A program made the position numbers and the translations under genes. Shown here in pieces: positions 12,399 to 22,734 of a stretch of DNA of 64,000 nt. The notes under the pieces were generated by a model that ran no database searches, had not been told where the DNA came from, and saw only the letters and a program-made list of their open reading frames with translations. Source of the stretch: Siphonodentalium dalli (lineage: Eukaryota > Mollusca > Scaphopoda > Gadilida > Siphonodentaliidae). Position 1 is the first letter of the stretch; each line of letters begins with the position of its first letter. Location: positions 182,628,716-182,692,715 of the forward strand of contig CP136066.1 in NCBI GenBank assembly GCA_032622095.1. The letters are read 5' to 3'.

Positions 12399-12715
12399 TG
12401 TCCAGGCCTGGATATCCCCTCCCACCCAGCACCTACATGACAAAAAGTCCTCTTATGGTTTTATTGCTTATTTTTGCTTTATATAGTCATGACACTTTGG
12501 GGTGGGGGAAGATGTCCAGGGCAGGATATCTCCCACCCAGCTACATAAAAAAAATACTCTTATAGTTTTATTGCTTTTTATGCTTTATATAGTCATGACA
12601 CTTTGGGTGGGGGAAGATGTCCAGGCCAGGATATCTCCCCACCCAGCACATACGTGACACGAAATCCTCTTATTGTTTTATTGCTTATTTTGCTTCATAT
12701 AGTCATGAAACGGCG
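12399..12715. repeat. ~110-bp tandem repeat, three copies
   Basis: Copies begin near 12399, 12511 and 12619 with TGTCCAGG-CNGGATATC followed by CACCCAGC. They continue through a CTCTTATNGTTTTATTGCTT block and the block TATATAGTCATGACACTTTG. The third copy is interrupted after CATATAGTCATGA. Confidence 0.8.
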
Positions 12716-14217
12716 AGAAATTAACTTTTTTCGAGAAAAAGTTGTTTGAGTCAGGGTCTGGAGTGGGGGAGATGCCTATATATTTGGATTCTAGGCATAT
12801 ATTAATAAGGATGCTGGGGCATAACTGGACCCACCAGCATCCGGACATGACTCATGTATAGCTGACTTAGGTTTTTCCCACACGGGCTACTTAGATACCT
12901 GGGGTAGTCGTTGAGTTATAACTGGTATAAATTCTACGGTGTAAATCATAGTCGATTATTTTATCTGTATCAATGTGGATATTCGATAATCATTCTCGAT
13001 TTTTATGTGAATAATCACAGGTTATGTGAACAGTAAAATATTTATAAGACTGACGTCAAAACGTGATAGACTTCAATGTTAAAGTTCGAACGTTTCTTAA
13101 CTATTGTCCTTTCACTTGATAAATGTTTCAAACGTAGGCTTTTGTGTATTACATGTATACACTAATGCGTATAAGGGTGTAGCTTTAAATTCCTGCAATC
13201 TGATAGCTTGATCGAGACCCACGCATACATCGGCGATATAAAACATCAGCCATGTGAGAATTGTTTATAAGCGTATTTTACTGTCTATCTTGTCCCGGAC
13301 ATCCTGCAATGCAGTAGTGGTTTGAGTATGCCTCTGGGGTCTTCAATTGTTATAAACGTTGTTTTCTGAAATTATTTTTTCCTAGAATCAAATGAAAATT
13401 AATACTAAGACGCCACACCCGAGAGTGTTATGAAAAATATATAAATATACGAACCCGGTGGATATAATTTTGCGTCGACATGCACTGTAATTGATGTCCA
13501 TGAAAAGAAATTGAGATAAGAAACCGCTCGAACGGTTCAAGGATAAAAACATTAATTCAGCTGAAGTGGTTCGCATATGCACTCGTGATTCGTATCGTAT
13601 CTTGAGAATGTATACCATTACAACCCTATGATACATACATGTAGTAATTGATCAATCATGATTGTAAGTCAGGCAGTAATGGTGCCTATTTATGGAAGAG
13701 GTTATTTCCTTGCAAAGCCAAAGTGAACATGTGACCACGCTAATGACGGGACGCTAATTTTTTTGCTCTGTGTTTGATGGGTCTAATTTATCAATGTTCT
13801 CAGATCAACTGAACTAAAAACTCTGGTTTGCAATTTGAAGTATTTAGATCACATATATTGTTGGGAAAAAGAAATCAACGCATGCTAAGTGAAGATATTG
13901 TGGGATTTTCTGCCTGATGTGGTCTCTACGATCGCCTACAACACGGCCGCCATATTGAATCCAACGAAGCCAAACATTGACAGATTGATAGCCACTGGAC
14001 ACTGGTGAGATCGTTTCATTTAAACTATATCTGATGTATTCTCGATGTAAATATAATTATCGGTCATTCACTGCATAATATTGTGGACTCTCTTATTTTC
14101 GACGGCATCGGCAGATTGGATAATAATCGTTCAGCGACTTAGCCATTGTGAACTGCTCAACTATAAGTCTCTCTTTGTTAATTGACCCTCCATATTATTA
14201 CTGTGCATTCATTCGTT

Positions 14218-15396
14218 ATGAGTGATCAACAGCTCGAGGTTTCGGCATCAAGCCTAGATAAAAACAGTACATATACGGTGCAAAATCCTTATTCCAACCC
14301 GAACTCACTCAATACATCCGCCCGTGCCTGTCAAGAGGAAGGACCGCGATGTTTCCGAATCGCCCATCTCCCCTTCGGGGGTCACGGAAAAAATAAAATC
14401 CAAACCTGTCTATCAGAGTGACCTGGTCACTAGTCTCATGCTATTCGAAGATGAGTCCGATCTTGCGACAAATGAATTCTTCGGACCAAATGCCTATTTT
14501 GAGTGTGGTCTCATCAAAGCACCAACCAGCACCACGGTAATAGAATATCTGGCAAATGTTATGCAGACCTTACTCTAGTCAGTAGCTTCGTCAATGGCTA
14601 AAGATGAAATCGCCAAAGTTTGTAAGGACGAAATAGTCACAATGGATATCCTCAACAAAGAACTATCTAAACGCGACGCCAAAATAGACGAACTTGAACT
14701 AAAACTGAGAACTGAAATTGAAACGCGCGAGCAACTTGAATATGATCTCCGCGCCGAATTAGACGATCTTCAGCAATACGGAAAGCGCACAAATCTTCGT
14801 CTCTCTGGTGTTTCCGAGAAATCAGGAGAATAAACTGACAAATTAGTGCAAGACGTTATCTCTAAATTAGGTATACCGATAACAGAGAAACGCATAGGTC
14901 GCAGCCTCCAACGAAACAAGGAGCTACAGCCAGTACTCCAACCCTTGCCAAATAATATTCCGGTTTCCTTCTTACCGTTGGAGAAAGTCAGTCTATGACA
15001 TGAGACGTTTAGTTTTTAGTTTAAACATATTTATTTGTCTAATTTCAATAACACATATAGGAAATGATACATAGATTTTTATAGACAATGGGATTGGAGG
15101 ACAAGTGCTGACTCACTTATGAGTACCTCCTCTCCCATTTGCTATTACACTGAAAAATAAATCAAGACGTGCTCTGAACGACTTCAATTCATCTGAATAT
15201 CCAGGCAAGCTGTTCATAAACGAGGACCCGCCGTTACCCGTTCCAGAATATTTAAACTCGCACGTAAGCTAAAAAAGGATTCCAAAATAGCAGAGTGTTG
15301 GACCTACGATGGTAACATATATGTCAGAAGGTCACTGGGATGTTCTGTTGAAAGGCTCACCACTACTAGGCACATCGGTGCATTGGATGAATCGTT
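14218..15396 (+). pseudogene. Decayed LINE ORF1 (coiled coil plus RRM type)
   Basis: An ATG at 14218 opens a LINE ORF1-like frame now broken by frameshifts and stops. The disordered N-terminus shifts frame near 14330 and ends at a stop at about 14576. A coiled coil follows (about 14594-14760, heptads around ELSKRDAKIDELELKLRTEI), then the hallmark DDLQQYGKRTNLRLSGVSE that starts the RRM-like domain. Past a stop the match continues to GIPITEKRIGRS. An insertion (15018-15140) interrupts it, after which KLFINEDPP and, in another frame, KLKKDSKIAECWTYDGNIYV complete the C-terminal domain. ORF1 proteins bind element RNA and chaperone target-primed reverse transcription. The LTR retrotransposon has inserted near its end, so the sequence resumes at 24256. 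Confidence 0.85.
15018..15140 (-). mobile_element. LINE 3'-tail fragment inserted in the ORF1 relic
   Basis: Read on the minus strand, this starts GGAGAGGAGGTACTCATAAG, passes CTTGTCCTCCAATCCC and ends in an AAATAAATATGTTTAAAC tail. The same layout (GGAGAGG.GG...CATAAG...CTTGT.C.CCAATCCC, then AAATAAAATATGTTT) forms the end of the LINE at 29.9-32.5 kb. It is thus a very short 5'-truncated insertion, or a SINE sharing that tail, lying antisense inside the relic ORF1. I cannot define its target duplication. Confidence 0.6.
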
Positions 15397-16193
15397 TGTG
15401 CCAAGACAACCCCAGGGACATAACTTTCAACCCGGGAAGAAGACAGGCAATCTCTAAGTCAGAGGGGCGCTCGATTTTCGGATTACCACACATATCAGCG
15501 CCGCTGTTGACCACATCTAGATCGCAAATACTGGGCACCAAAACGAATTAGCGAGCGTCCATGAAATAATCAATCCCCGACACTTACATAGGGAAATGAT
15601 TTGGGGAGTAAACAGAACGATCTTGAGGATTAGCGAGACCAGATGTCTCGCCTAGAAAAGCTACCGAAACCTAACGCAGCGTGATGGATAAGGAGGAGAG
15701 TCTATAGGACCCATAGGGAGATGACGATCGCCCGATTACCCTAGGTACACCTGGAACCGATGCGCCGTGAAGATGCACCGGGCCGTCATTAACGCCCTCT
15801 GTGTATTTAGTAAGAAGGAAGCCGACACCGATAGCCAGTTCTATCTGACCAGACAGCGAGTATCAAGAAGCCTCGGACGCGTAGAAGAGCAGTGTGGAGC
15901 AATGGACGAAAATACAAGGTAAACATTATGCTCTTGTATTTCTAACAACGTCCCACTGATGCGCCGACGGAAGAAGAAGAGCAGACGACAGGAAGATAAA
16001 CTCAACCGGAACTCAACCGAGTAGAAGACAAGCAGACACACCCAACCTATGAAGACGGAAGAAGACCCTAAACCAAGCAGACGACAGGAAGAGAAACCCA
16101 GATGCCGATGATTGAACATTATTGACTTTGCTGTAAATAAATAATCAAACCGTTCTGATAGCCTTAAGCGTTATATGTACCCGTATTGGCACA
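15397..16193 (+). repeat. 5' LTR, 797 bp
   Basis: It begins TGTGCCAA and ends TTGGCACA, a perfect 8-bp terminal inverted repeat with the usual TG...CA ends. It matches 23466-24251 almost exactly. Near its 3' end GTAAATAAATAATC offers a polyadenylation-like signal. At 15918/15919 it contains ACAAG|GTAAAC, a good splice donor in the presumed leader, and it also carries repeated AGCAGACGACAGGAAG blocks. The long minus-strand frame inside is a by-product of these blocks. Confidence 0.95.
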
Positions 16194-16204
16194 TATCTCT
16201 TAAC

Positions 16205-16225
16205 TGGTGCCTTCGAGCCAGGATC
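16205..16225 (+). other. Candidate primer-binding site
   Basis: Eleven bases after the 5' LTR the sequence reads TGGTGCC followed by TTCGAGCC. Reverse-transcription primer sites usually start TGG, complementary to the tRNA CCA end. I cannot assign the tRNA, and the 11-base spacer is longer than usual, so the call rests on position and the TGG start. Confidence 0.5.
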
Positions 16226-16329
16226 TGAACGCTAATCGCAGACACAACGTGAAGCCAGAAGAGGAACAGTGTGAACAGAAACAGTGTGGGAAAATTCGCA
16301 AAACGTGAGTCTAATTGTTTATTATCATA

Positions 16330-17412
16330 ATGGCTACCCAACAATCAATTGGTGTTCTCGCCCCATTAACAGAGTCTATCAATTCTCAAATTGCTGCAAT
16401 GGCCATGACTACGGTGACACAGGTAGTGACGTCATTTGACGGGGACCCCACGAAATACCACGGGTGGGTCAAGTCGATAGAAAAATGCGCGATCCTAACC
16501 GGCGCTAACGAAGCAAAGAAGCCCTATATGGCATTCCAGAGCGCCACGGGCCCCGTTTCAGATTTTTTACAAAGATATTTGGCCACGAATCCTAACGCCA
16601 CGTGGCAAGACACAAAAACCGAATTATCTAGTCGATTTGCCGAGATAAATGACAATCAATTCGCCTTTTCGATGCTAAGAAAAATCAAGCAAAAACAAAA
16701 CGAAAATTTACATGTGCTTGCCGAACGAATTTTGGAGATCGCGACGGTGGCATACCGAGATCAAACCGGTGGGATCAACGCGGTTGAAGGCCAACTCGTA
16801 GGGTTTTATATTGACGCTTTAAGAAGCGACAGTTTGAAAATGATGTTGATCAGAGATGCGCCGAAGACACTAAAATTGGCAGCCGAAATCGCCATGCGGG
16901 AAATGGGGATCCGACGGGTATTCAACCTAAGAACGGGCCGCGAAAATTACAACGAAAACGAACCGGAAGCAATGGAAATCGATAGTTTCAGAAACAAAAA
17001 CGCGAGAGCAACCTTCGATATATGCGCAAGCGATAACCACACGACCCGAGAACACCGATCACGCCCGAGACAGGTGCATGTCGAAGCGGTGGTTAAACCA
17101 CGAACAGTCGAATGTTGGACGTGTCAAGGTGACCATTTCGCTCGCGACTGCCCCTTTAAGACCGGAAACCGAAGGCACGTATCTTGCTGGGTTTGCGAAG
17201 GTAATCACTTGGCTAGAAATTGCCCCTCTAAATCCGGAGATTCGAAGCAAAAGCAATGGAACGCGCCAGTAACGCCACCTAGGGGAATTCGCCGAGATCA
17301 GCCGAACCGATCACGTGACCTATCCCATGATACACCGCGTCACAGCCGGAGATATCCGACATTAAACGAACCACCACGACTAATGACCCCCCCCATATAC
17401 GCAAAAAAATAA
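16330..17412 (+). CDS. gag: Gag polyprotein
   Basis: This encodes the structural Gag of the LTR element, 360 residues from the ATG at 16330 (MATQQSIG). Upstream in-frame codons lack another ATG. Residues ~45-210 have the retrotransposon capsid-like pattern (DGDPTKYHGWVKSIEKCA, then TELSSRF and LRKIKQKQNENLHVLAERI). The C-terminal third is basic with two zinc knuckles, CWTCQGDHFARDCP and CWVCEGNHLARNCP. Both have C-X2-C-X3-H-X4-C spacing, one residue shorter than the standard X4 form. Gag assembles particles and binds element RNA through the knuckles. The ORF ends with TAA at 17412, and the protease follows in another frame after about 50 bases. Expression of pol would therefore need frameshifting or another mechanism. 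Confidence 0.92.
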   Translation: MATQQSIGVLAPLTESINSQIAAMAMTTVTQVVTSFDGDPTKYHGWVKSIEKCAILTGANEAKKPYMAFQSATGPVSDFLQRYLATNPNATWQDTKTELSSRFAEINDNQFAFSMLRKIKQKQNENLHVLAERILEIATVAYRDQTGGINAVEGQLVGFYIDALRSDSLKMMLIRDAPKTLKLAAEIAMREMGIRRVFNLRTGRENYNENEPEAMEIDSFRNKNARATFDICASDNHTTREHRSRPRQVHVEAVVKPRTVECWTCQGDHFARDCPFKTGNRRHVSCWVCEGNHLARNCPSKSGDSKQKQWNAPVTPPRGIRRDQPNRSRDLSHDTPRHSRRYPTLNEPPRLMTPPIYAKK

Positions 17413-17462
17413 GGAATCCTCTCATTGAGGCCACATGTGAGAGGAAATTTAGTATCAACATT

Positions 17463-17837
17463 GTGGGGAACCCCAGCTCGTGTTTAGTTAGAATAGGTAA
17501 AAATAAATATCGCTCATTAGTGGATAGTGGAGCGGAAGTATCATTGATTCACAAACGCGTCTATGACGCATTACAGTTCCGACCAAAACTAACTAGGGAA
17601 CACATCAACCTTAGCTCAGTGAATGGGAAATCACTGGGTGTACTTGGTAGCGTGGAACTGACCTTCAGAATGGCGAAACTAAAATTAACCCATAAATTTT
17701 ATGTGGCGAATGATATGACCCGGAATATGATCTTGGGGAGGGATTGGTTGACCTCTCGGGGGTCAGACTATATTATGACCTGGGATGCCTCAAGGTCAGT
17801 GACGTGTACGTCCCATTGGAATCGGACGCGCACATAG
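17463..17837 (+). CDS. Aspartic protease segment of pol
   Basis: An open frame of about 124 codons without an ATG at its start (GTG at 17463; the frame enters from upstream). It has the retropepsin active-site motif SLVDSGAEVSLIHKRVYDAL around residues 18-37 and the second conserved block NMILGRDWL (residues ~88-96), matching the ILG.dWl motif of Gypsy proteases. The enzyme cuts Gag-Pol into mature parts, probably as a dimer. After about residue 110 the reading continues only in a different frame (KVSDVYVPLESDAHI, from about 17792), so one base-level break separates this ORF from the linker leading to RT. Confidence 0.88.
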   Translation: MGNPSSCLVRIGKNKYRSLVDSGAEVSLIHKRVYDALQFRPKLTREHINLSSVNGKSLGVLGSVELTFRMAKLKLTHKFYVANDMTRNMILGRDWLTSRGSDYIMTWDASRSVTCTSHWNRTRT

Positions 17838-17895
17838 CTTCCCTGCTGAGATTGACCAGCAAGGTTAGCTTAAAGCCCAAACATCAACTTTATGT

Positions 17896-20631
17896 ATGGG
17901 AAAATCAAAAAACTTAGCTTCTCTTCGCAAGTCGACATTAGTAGAGGTGGCCCAAATCGAGAAAGGCTACCTAGCGTCAGAACCCGGTCTGGAAATCGGC
18001 AGCTCCATTTCTGGGGTGGGCAAGAGGAACAAGGTCCCGGTATTACTCGTCAATAACACTAACAAAACGTTTCGCCTACGGCGGGGCAGTGTGATCGGCA
18101 AAATGATCGTGTGTGACCCCGAAACCAATCATGAAATCAACTCTTTGTCGCAAAGCTCCCGGTCCCCGACAACCCGTAATTACCGCGACAATGGCTATGC
18201 TCCCGGACGCGCCGACCGTAACAGGGTAGACAACTCTAGGTCAGCGCGCGCTACCGTCGAGAAAAGATTAAATTTAACCGAAGTTTCATGCCCCGAGCAA
18301 TACCGAGAGACACTGATAAAATTGTTGAAGTCCAACTCGGACATTTTTGCCGACAAGGACACTGAGCTGACGCAGACGAGCACAGTCAAGATGCATATTG
18401 ACACGGGAAACCACCCTCCGATAAAACTTCGCCCGTATCGCACCCCTTTGAATAAACGACCGTTGGTTGACACTGCCATAAATGATATGCTCGAAGCAGA
18501 CATTATCAGGCCGAGTTCGAGCCCGTATTCGGCGCCTATTGTCATGGTTGACAAGCGCGACGGCACGAAACGATTTTGCGTCGACTTCAGACAATTAAAT
18601 TCCATAACCAAGCCTATGTCATACCCACTTCCGGTTATCGACGATATTTTGGCACTTCTTGGAAAGTCTAAATTCTTCACCGCTATCGATCTTAAAAGTG
18701 GCTATTGGCAGTGCCAGGTCGCAGAGGAGGACAAGCAAAAGACGGCATTCGCTTGCCACCGAGGTCTCTTTGAATTCAACTCCATGCCTTTTGGGCTCCG
18801 GAACGCTGGAGGGGTTTTCTCCCAGCTGATGGCCCAGGTGTTATGTGGGATGGGTGATTACGCCATTGCCTACTTAGACGACGTCCTCATCTACAGCGAG
18901 TCCCTAGAATTACACTTGGAACATATCCAGAAAGTCGTTGACAAGTTGCGCCAACATACACTGAAATTAAAATTAAAAAAGTGCCAATTCCTAAAGCAAG
19001 AAACACAGTATTTGGGTTTTATAATTGATACCGACGGCGTCCGACCTGACCCCGACAAGGTCAAGGCCATCCGGTCGCTTGTACCCCCAACATCAGTCAA
19101 AGAAGTACGTTCCTTCATTGGCATGAGCAACTACTACCGCAGATTTGTCCCCTCATTTTCGCAAATCGCTGAACCTTTGGTACAGCTTACAAAAAAATAT
19201 GCCAAATTCAAATGGGACCAAGCTTGCCAAATTTCGTTTGACAAACTAAAAAAAAATCTCACGGCAGTGCCTCTCCTGGCCTACCCAAATAGGGCCACGC
19301 CCTATACATTGTATACTGATGCAAGCGACCTTTGCATCGGTGCCTGTCTGACCCAGTTGGGCTCAGATGGCGTTGAAGAACCAATTTATTATCTCTCACA
19401 CAAACTTAGTGATACTCAAACCCGATGGCCAACTGTGGAGAAAGAGGCATATGCAATTCACTTCGCATTACAAAGGTTGGACCATTACCTTCATAACGCC
19501 ACTTTCACGATAAAAACAGATCATAAACCATTGAAGTATATCTTGGAATCCCCCATGCAGAACAAGAAAATTCAACAGTGGGCTTTGGGCATAACTGGAT
19601 ATAACTGTAACATTGAATACATAGCTGGCCCAGATAATCACTGCGCAGACCTGCTCAGTCGAACGCCACCTAATGCTTATACGGAACGAGAGAAGGCAGA
19701 AGTAGAGGTAGATATAAACAACAATAACCTAACTGTCGCCGAGACCCAAGCGGAAATCGCCGCCTTGAATTCGTCTCGATTTAAACCCAAAGACTTCGCA
19801 AGCTGCGAGGTAACCCCAAAGGAACTGCCGAATAAAACTCAAATTGGTCAGGCCTACCAACCTACTAATCTACTGTTCAACAAGCCAGGCTTCAACATGC
19901 TTGAGGAACAAAAGAAAGACCCGGAAATTGCGTCAGTTCTGGAGGCCCTCGACAAAGGCGAGGACACCCGGAATGACAAACACTTGATGATTGACGGGGT
20001 ACTCTATTACCACTCGAGTGCTGACGCAGAACCGACCCCACGCCTTTGGGTGCCCGCACATCTTCAAACCAACATAATCCAACAATACCACGATGATAAC
20101 GGCCACGTGGGAGTAGACAAAACGCATGATGCGATTAGGTCGAAATATTTTTGGCCCAGACTGTACAAGGAACTAAACTGTTACGTTGGAAAGTGCGTGA
20201 CCTGCCAAGTCAGGTCTCTGCAAAAACAATCCCCTAAAATGCAAATAACGGACACGCCCCCCTACCCTTTTGCCAAAATTGGTTTGGACCTATCAGGCCC
20301 CTACCCCACGTCGCTATCGGGTAACCGCTACATTATCAGCTTCATAGACTTATATAGCGGGTGCGCAGAAGCGTTTCCGGTCAAGGACAAGTCAGCCGAT
20401 AACGTTGTTCATCTCTTGATCGACGAGATATTCCCGCGACATGGATGCCCTCTAGAAATAATTACCGATAACGGCAGTGAGAACATTAATTACAAGGTCA
20501 GGGACACGCTGAAGGCCTTGAACATTCACCACGTGACTACGTCTTATTATCACCCCAGAGCAACAGTAGAGTGGAGAGATTTCACAGGACTTTTAAAGAC
20601 ATTGTCTCAAAGAAAGTGGCAGACCAAATAA
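17896..20631 (+). CDS. pol: Pol: reverse transcriptase, RNase H, N-terminal integrase
   Basis: An open frame of 911 codons. Order: PR-RT linker; RT with YPLPVIDDI, FTAIDLKSGYWQ, FNSMPFGLRNAG and the catalytic YLDD at about 326-329; tether; RNase H from YTLYTDASD (~473), including KTDHKPL and ADLLSRTP; integrase HHCC zinc domain (H ~731 to CVTCQ ~768); and integrase core with the first two catalytic acids in DLSGP (~797) and TDNGS (~857). The third acid lies in the next frame: about 20560, right after YYHPR, a single-base break shifts the reading, and this ORF ends in ~20 unrelated residues. Upstream, the linker changes frame in an A-run near 17890, so the ATG at 17896 is incidental. RT copies genomic RNA, RNase H removes it and integrase inserts the DNA. 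Confidence 0.93.
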   Translation: MGKSKNLASLRKSTLVEVAQIEKGYLASEPGLEIGSSISGVGKRNKVPVLLVNNTNKTFRLRRGSVIGKMIVCDPETNHEINSLSQSSRSPTTRNYRDNGYAPGRADRNRVDNSRSARATVEKRLNLTEVSCPEQYRETLIKLLKSNSDIFADKDTELTQTSTVKMHIDTGNHPPIKLRPYRTPLNKRPLVDTAINDMLEADIIRPSSSPYSAPIVMVDKRDGTKRFCVDFRQLNSITKPMSYPLPVIDDILALLGKSKFFTAIDLKSGYWQCQVAEEDKQKTAFACHRGLFEFNSMPFGLRNAGGVFSQLMAQVLCGMGDYAIAYLDDVLIYSESLELHLEHIQKVVDKLRQHTLKLKLKKCQFLKQETQYLGFIIDTDGVRPDPDKVKAIRSLVPPTSVKEVRSFIGMSNYYRRFVPSFSQIAEPLVQLTKKYAKFKWDQACQISFDKLKKNLTAVPLLAYPNRATPYTLYTDASDLCIGACLTQLGSDGVEEPIYYLSHKLSDTQTRWPTVEKEAYAIHFALQRLDHYLHNATFTIKTDHKPLKYILESPMQNKKIQQWALGITGYNCNIEYIAGPDNHCADLLSRTPPNAYTEREKAEVEVDINNNNLTVAETQAEIAALNSSRFKPKDFASCEVTPKELPNKTQIGQAYQPTNLLFNKPGFNMLEEQKKDPEIASVLEALDKGEDTRNDKHLMIDGVLYYHSSADAEPTPRLWVPAHLQTNIIQQYHDDNGHVGVDKTHDAIRSKYFWPRLYKELNCYVGKCVTCQVRSLQKQSPKMQITDTPPYPFAKIGLDLSGPYPTSLSGNRYIISFIDLYSGCAEAFPVKDKSADNVVHLLIDEIFPRHGCPLEIITDNGSENINYKVRDTLKALNIHHVTTSYYHPRATVEWRDFTGLLKTLSQRKWQTK

Positions 20632-21608
20632 ACACGTGGGACGTCCATTTAAATCAAGCACTAGCTGCGATTCGATTTAACAAAAATGAAACTTCAAAAT
20701 TCTCCCCCTTTTTCTTGTTGTACAACCGAGACGTCGTGTTCCCAATAGACAATCTCCTAAAACCCAGGCGTAAATACGCGGGAGAAGATTACCATCAGAT
20801 AGCTCTGCAACCACAGCACAAATCCTTTATGATGGTACACAAACACGTGAAACAGGCGAAACGCCAACAAGCAGCGAAATTTAACAAAAAGGCCACAGAC
20901 ACCAAATTCGAGATTGGCGAGGCCGTCTATGTGAAGAATCATTTACGAAAAAGCAAACTTGAAAGCAAATGGAAACCCTACTTCCGCATAACCAAGCAAA
21001 TAACGCCCGTTACTTTCGAGTTAAGGAATCAATTAACTGGGAAAGTCACACAATCCCACGCTGAACACATGCGCAAGGCCAACATTGAATGGGAAATCCC
21101 CAAAACTGACAACAACAAGCGTGCTCAAACGTATGTTGTTCCCCCCGAAGACGAAGATAGCGACGTTCCTGCCCCTAACCCTGTGGGTGGGTCTTCTGGC
21201 GATGAAACAGAACCATTACCAGATGATGTAATCGCTCGATATCGGAGACAATGTTCGGAGCTTAAGATGCTCTTACAGCGTAGGAAAACGCGACTCGCGC
21301 GCTCAGAGCCGCTACAAAACCCTGACTCGTCCATGGACGAGAGACCAGAGCCGAGTGCCAAGGCACGACGAGCTCCAGCGCCTCGTCGACACGGGCGCAA
21401 AGTAACAAAGATGTTTACGAGTGATGACAGCTCAGAGGATGAGTTAATGGAAGTGGCCGCCATTGAACAAACCCCTCGTGAATGTAGGCCCGTACCGGCC
21501 CCTCGCAAGTGTAAGCAGCTCATGAATGGAGCGAGCAGCAACTTAATAGGCAAACCGTCGTTTCAAGCCATGCTATCAGCGATAATAATAGAGTGCTCGA
21601 AACAGTGA
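20571..21608 (+). CDS. pol: Pol C-terminus: integrase end and chromodomain-position tail
   Basis: This continues integrase in the frame next to the upstream ORF. It opens with ERFHRTFKDIV, which supplies the catalytic glutamate of the DDE triad, then LNQALAAIRFNKNETSKFSP, typical of Gypsy integrases. Around residues 110-175 is the GPY/F-like module (GEAVYVKNHLRKSKLESKWK, PYFRI), which acts in multimerisation and target contact. The final ~160 residues are a long acidic and basic disordered tail (DEDSDVP, SSDDSSEDEL and arginine-rich stretches). I see no chromodomain. The start codon given is only the first base of the open frame; it is not an independent gene. Confidence 0.88.
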   Translation: MERFHRTFKDIVSKKVADQINTWDVHLNQALAAIRFNKNETSKFSPFFLLYNRDVVFPIDNLLKPRRKYAGEDYHQIALQPQHKSFMMVHKHVKQAKRQQAAKFNKKATDTKFEIGEAVYVKNHLRKSKLESKWKPYFRITKQITPVTFELRNQLTGKVTQSHAEHMRKANIEWEIPKTDNNKRAQTYVVPPEDEDSDVPAPNPVGGSSGDETEPLPDDVIARYRRQCSELKMLLQRRKTRLARSEPLQNPDSSMDERPEPSAKARRAPAPRRHGRKVTKMFTSDDSSEDELMEVAAIEQTPRECRPVPAPRKCKQLMNGASSNLIGKPSFQAMLSAIIIECSKQ

Positions 21609-21975
21609 CCTGGGGTCCATTACAGAATAAATGAGACCCCACTTTTAACTGTCTTATTGATGACTGATGAGTCTAACCTGGCTTCGTAAATGTTGAAAAT
21701 AGTTAGCCCGACGCCCCAGACCGAATCGCGAATAAATAGTCATGTTCGGATCAATGACAGGTCGCGCGCCCCATGAAACCCGGCACGTGCGCATGGCGAT
21801 TTAATAAATAAAGCTTTGAACTTTACAATCACGCGCCGAGAGATAACGAGCACCGCGCCGACGTGCACGCCGCCACCCTTAGGGTTACTACGTTTGAGCG
21901 CACCCCGCTCAAATAAACACGATCGAAAATATGCTCACGACTGACTTAGTGAACGAAAAAGTATTACCCCAATGA

Positions 21976-22266
21976 ATGGTAGAGATGGCCAGGGTGGTAT
22001 TTTGCCCTAGTAACGTAGTTACAGTAGTAATTTTCATTATCTTGACCCACCGATTCTGGTGGAAATTTGTTAAACGACATTTACCAAGATTAGCCATTAT
22101 GTATAATAAGCAGTTAGACCAGCGACCTGAGGATATCCCGAATGCCGTGTTCAAAGAGCCCATAGACGAAACAATGGAGACGGATGCACCAAAGCCGTCT
22201 GCGCTATTCCGGGACAACACTCAGGAACGCCTACATGTATATCCAATTATAGCCGTCAGAGGCTGA
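21976..22266 (+). CDS. Element ORF with one membrane segment, unknown
   Basis: A 96-codon ATG-started frame between integrase and the 3' LTR, about 370 bp past the pol stop. Residues ~5-26 form a hydrophobic stretch (VVFCPSNVVTVVIFIILT) followed at once by a strongly basic, aromatic patch (HRFWWKFVKRH). That pattern suggests a single-pass protein with its C-terminus in the cytosol. The rest is hydrophilic and acidic. I recognise no family. Its position is where env-like or accessory genes sit in some Gypsy elements, but there are no signs of an ectodomain, cysteine pairs or fusion segment, so I do not call it env. It could also be non-functional. Confidence 0.45.
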   Translation: MVEMARVVFCPSNVVTVVIFIILTHRFWWKFVKRHLPRLAIMYNKQLDQRPEDIPNAVFKEPIDETMETDAPKPSALFRDNTQERLHVYPIIAVRG

Positions 22267-22734
22267 CCACATCTGTGGCGGATTTGGATTAGTATTAATT
22301 ATGTATCGTATATTAATGTATTCCGAATTTCCTGCGTAATTATTGTTGCGCGGATATCAGAATCATTTGCATGTATATAGACATTTATGCATTTCATATA
22401 TTTCAAATATTAATTGTTGCATAACGATGTCCAGGGTATTATAGTTGTATAATCATCAGAATGATTATAGCAAGCGTTGAATAGGGACTATAAATCCCGA
22501 CATTCAGTCATACGTTTTGATGATTGAAATCAATCACCCCGACTTATCTTGTGTTTAACTGTTCGTCAACCAATCCATCTATATAATTAGTTGTAAATTC
22601 CATTTTCGTATTGGGCCGATCTGACGACCCTCAAGCGATACCGATAAATTGGAAAAGTAACCATTGTGTATACTGACTGTGTCATTTGTTCTCAAACCTC
22701 ACACAAATATCCGTTTGAGTATTACAGGCTGACC

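Larger units (their letters stand above)
8881..14180. other. Non-coding stretch with scattered repeats
   Basis: No gene can be supported. Around 10330-10760 there are ATGGC-containing blocks (ATGGCCATGGTTGCCATGAC, AAATGGCTGCCG) like those of the foldback elements, but I find no boundaries. Around 11460-11520 AT-rich partly inverted blocks occur. The hairpin, the duplications and a tandem array are listed separately. Confidence 0.5.

Noticed and set aside
15841-16119. 92-codon minus-strand frame in each LTR (also 23902-24180)
   Set aside because: Present only because the LTR is duplicated and carries AGCAGACGACAGG repeats; no protein features beyond Ser/Leu/Arg bias.
18195-19130. Antisense frames of up to 161 codons within pol
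   Set aside because: They mirror the conserved RT coding region and have no motifs of their own.
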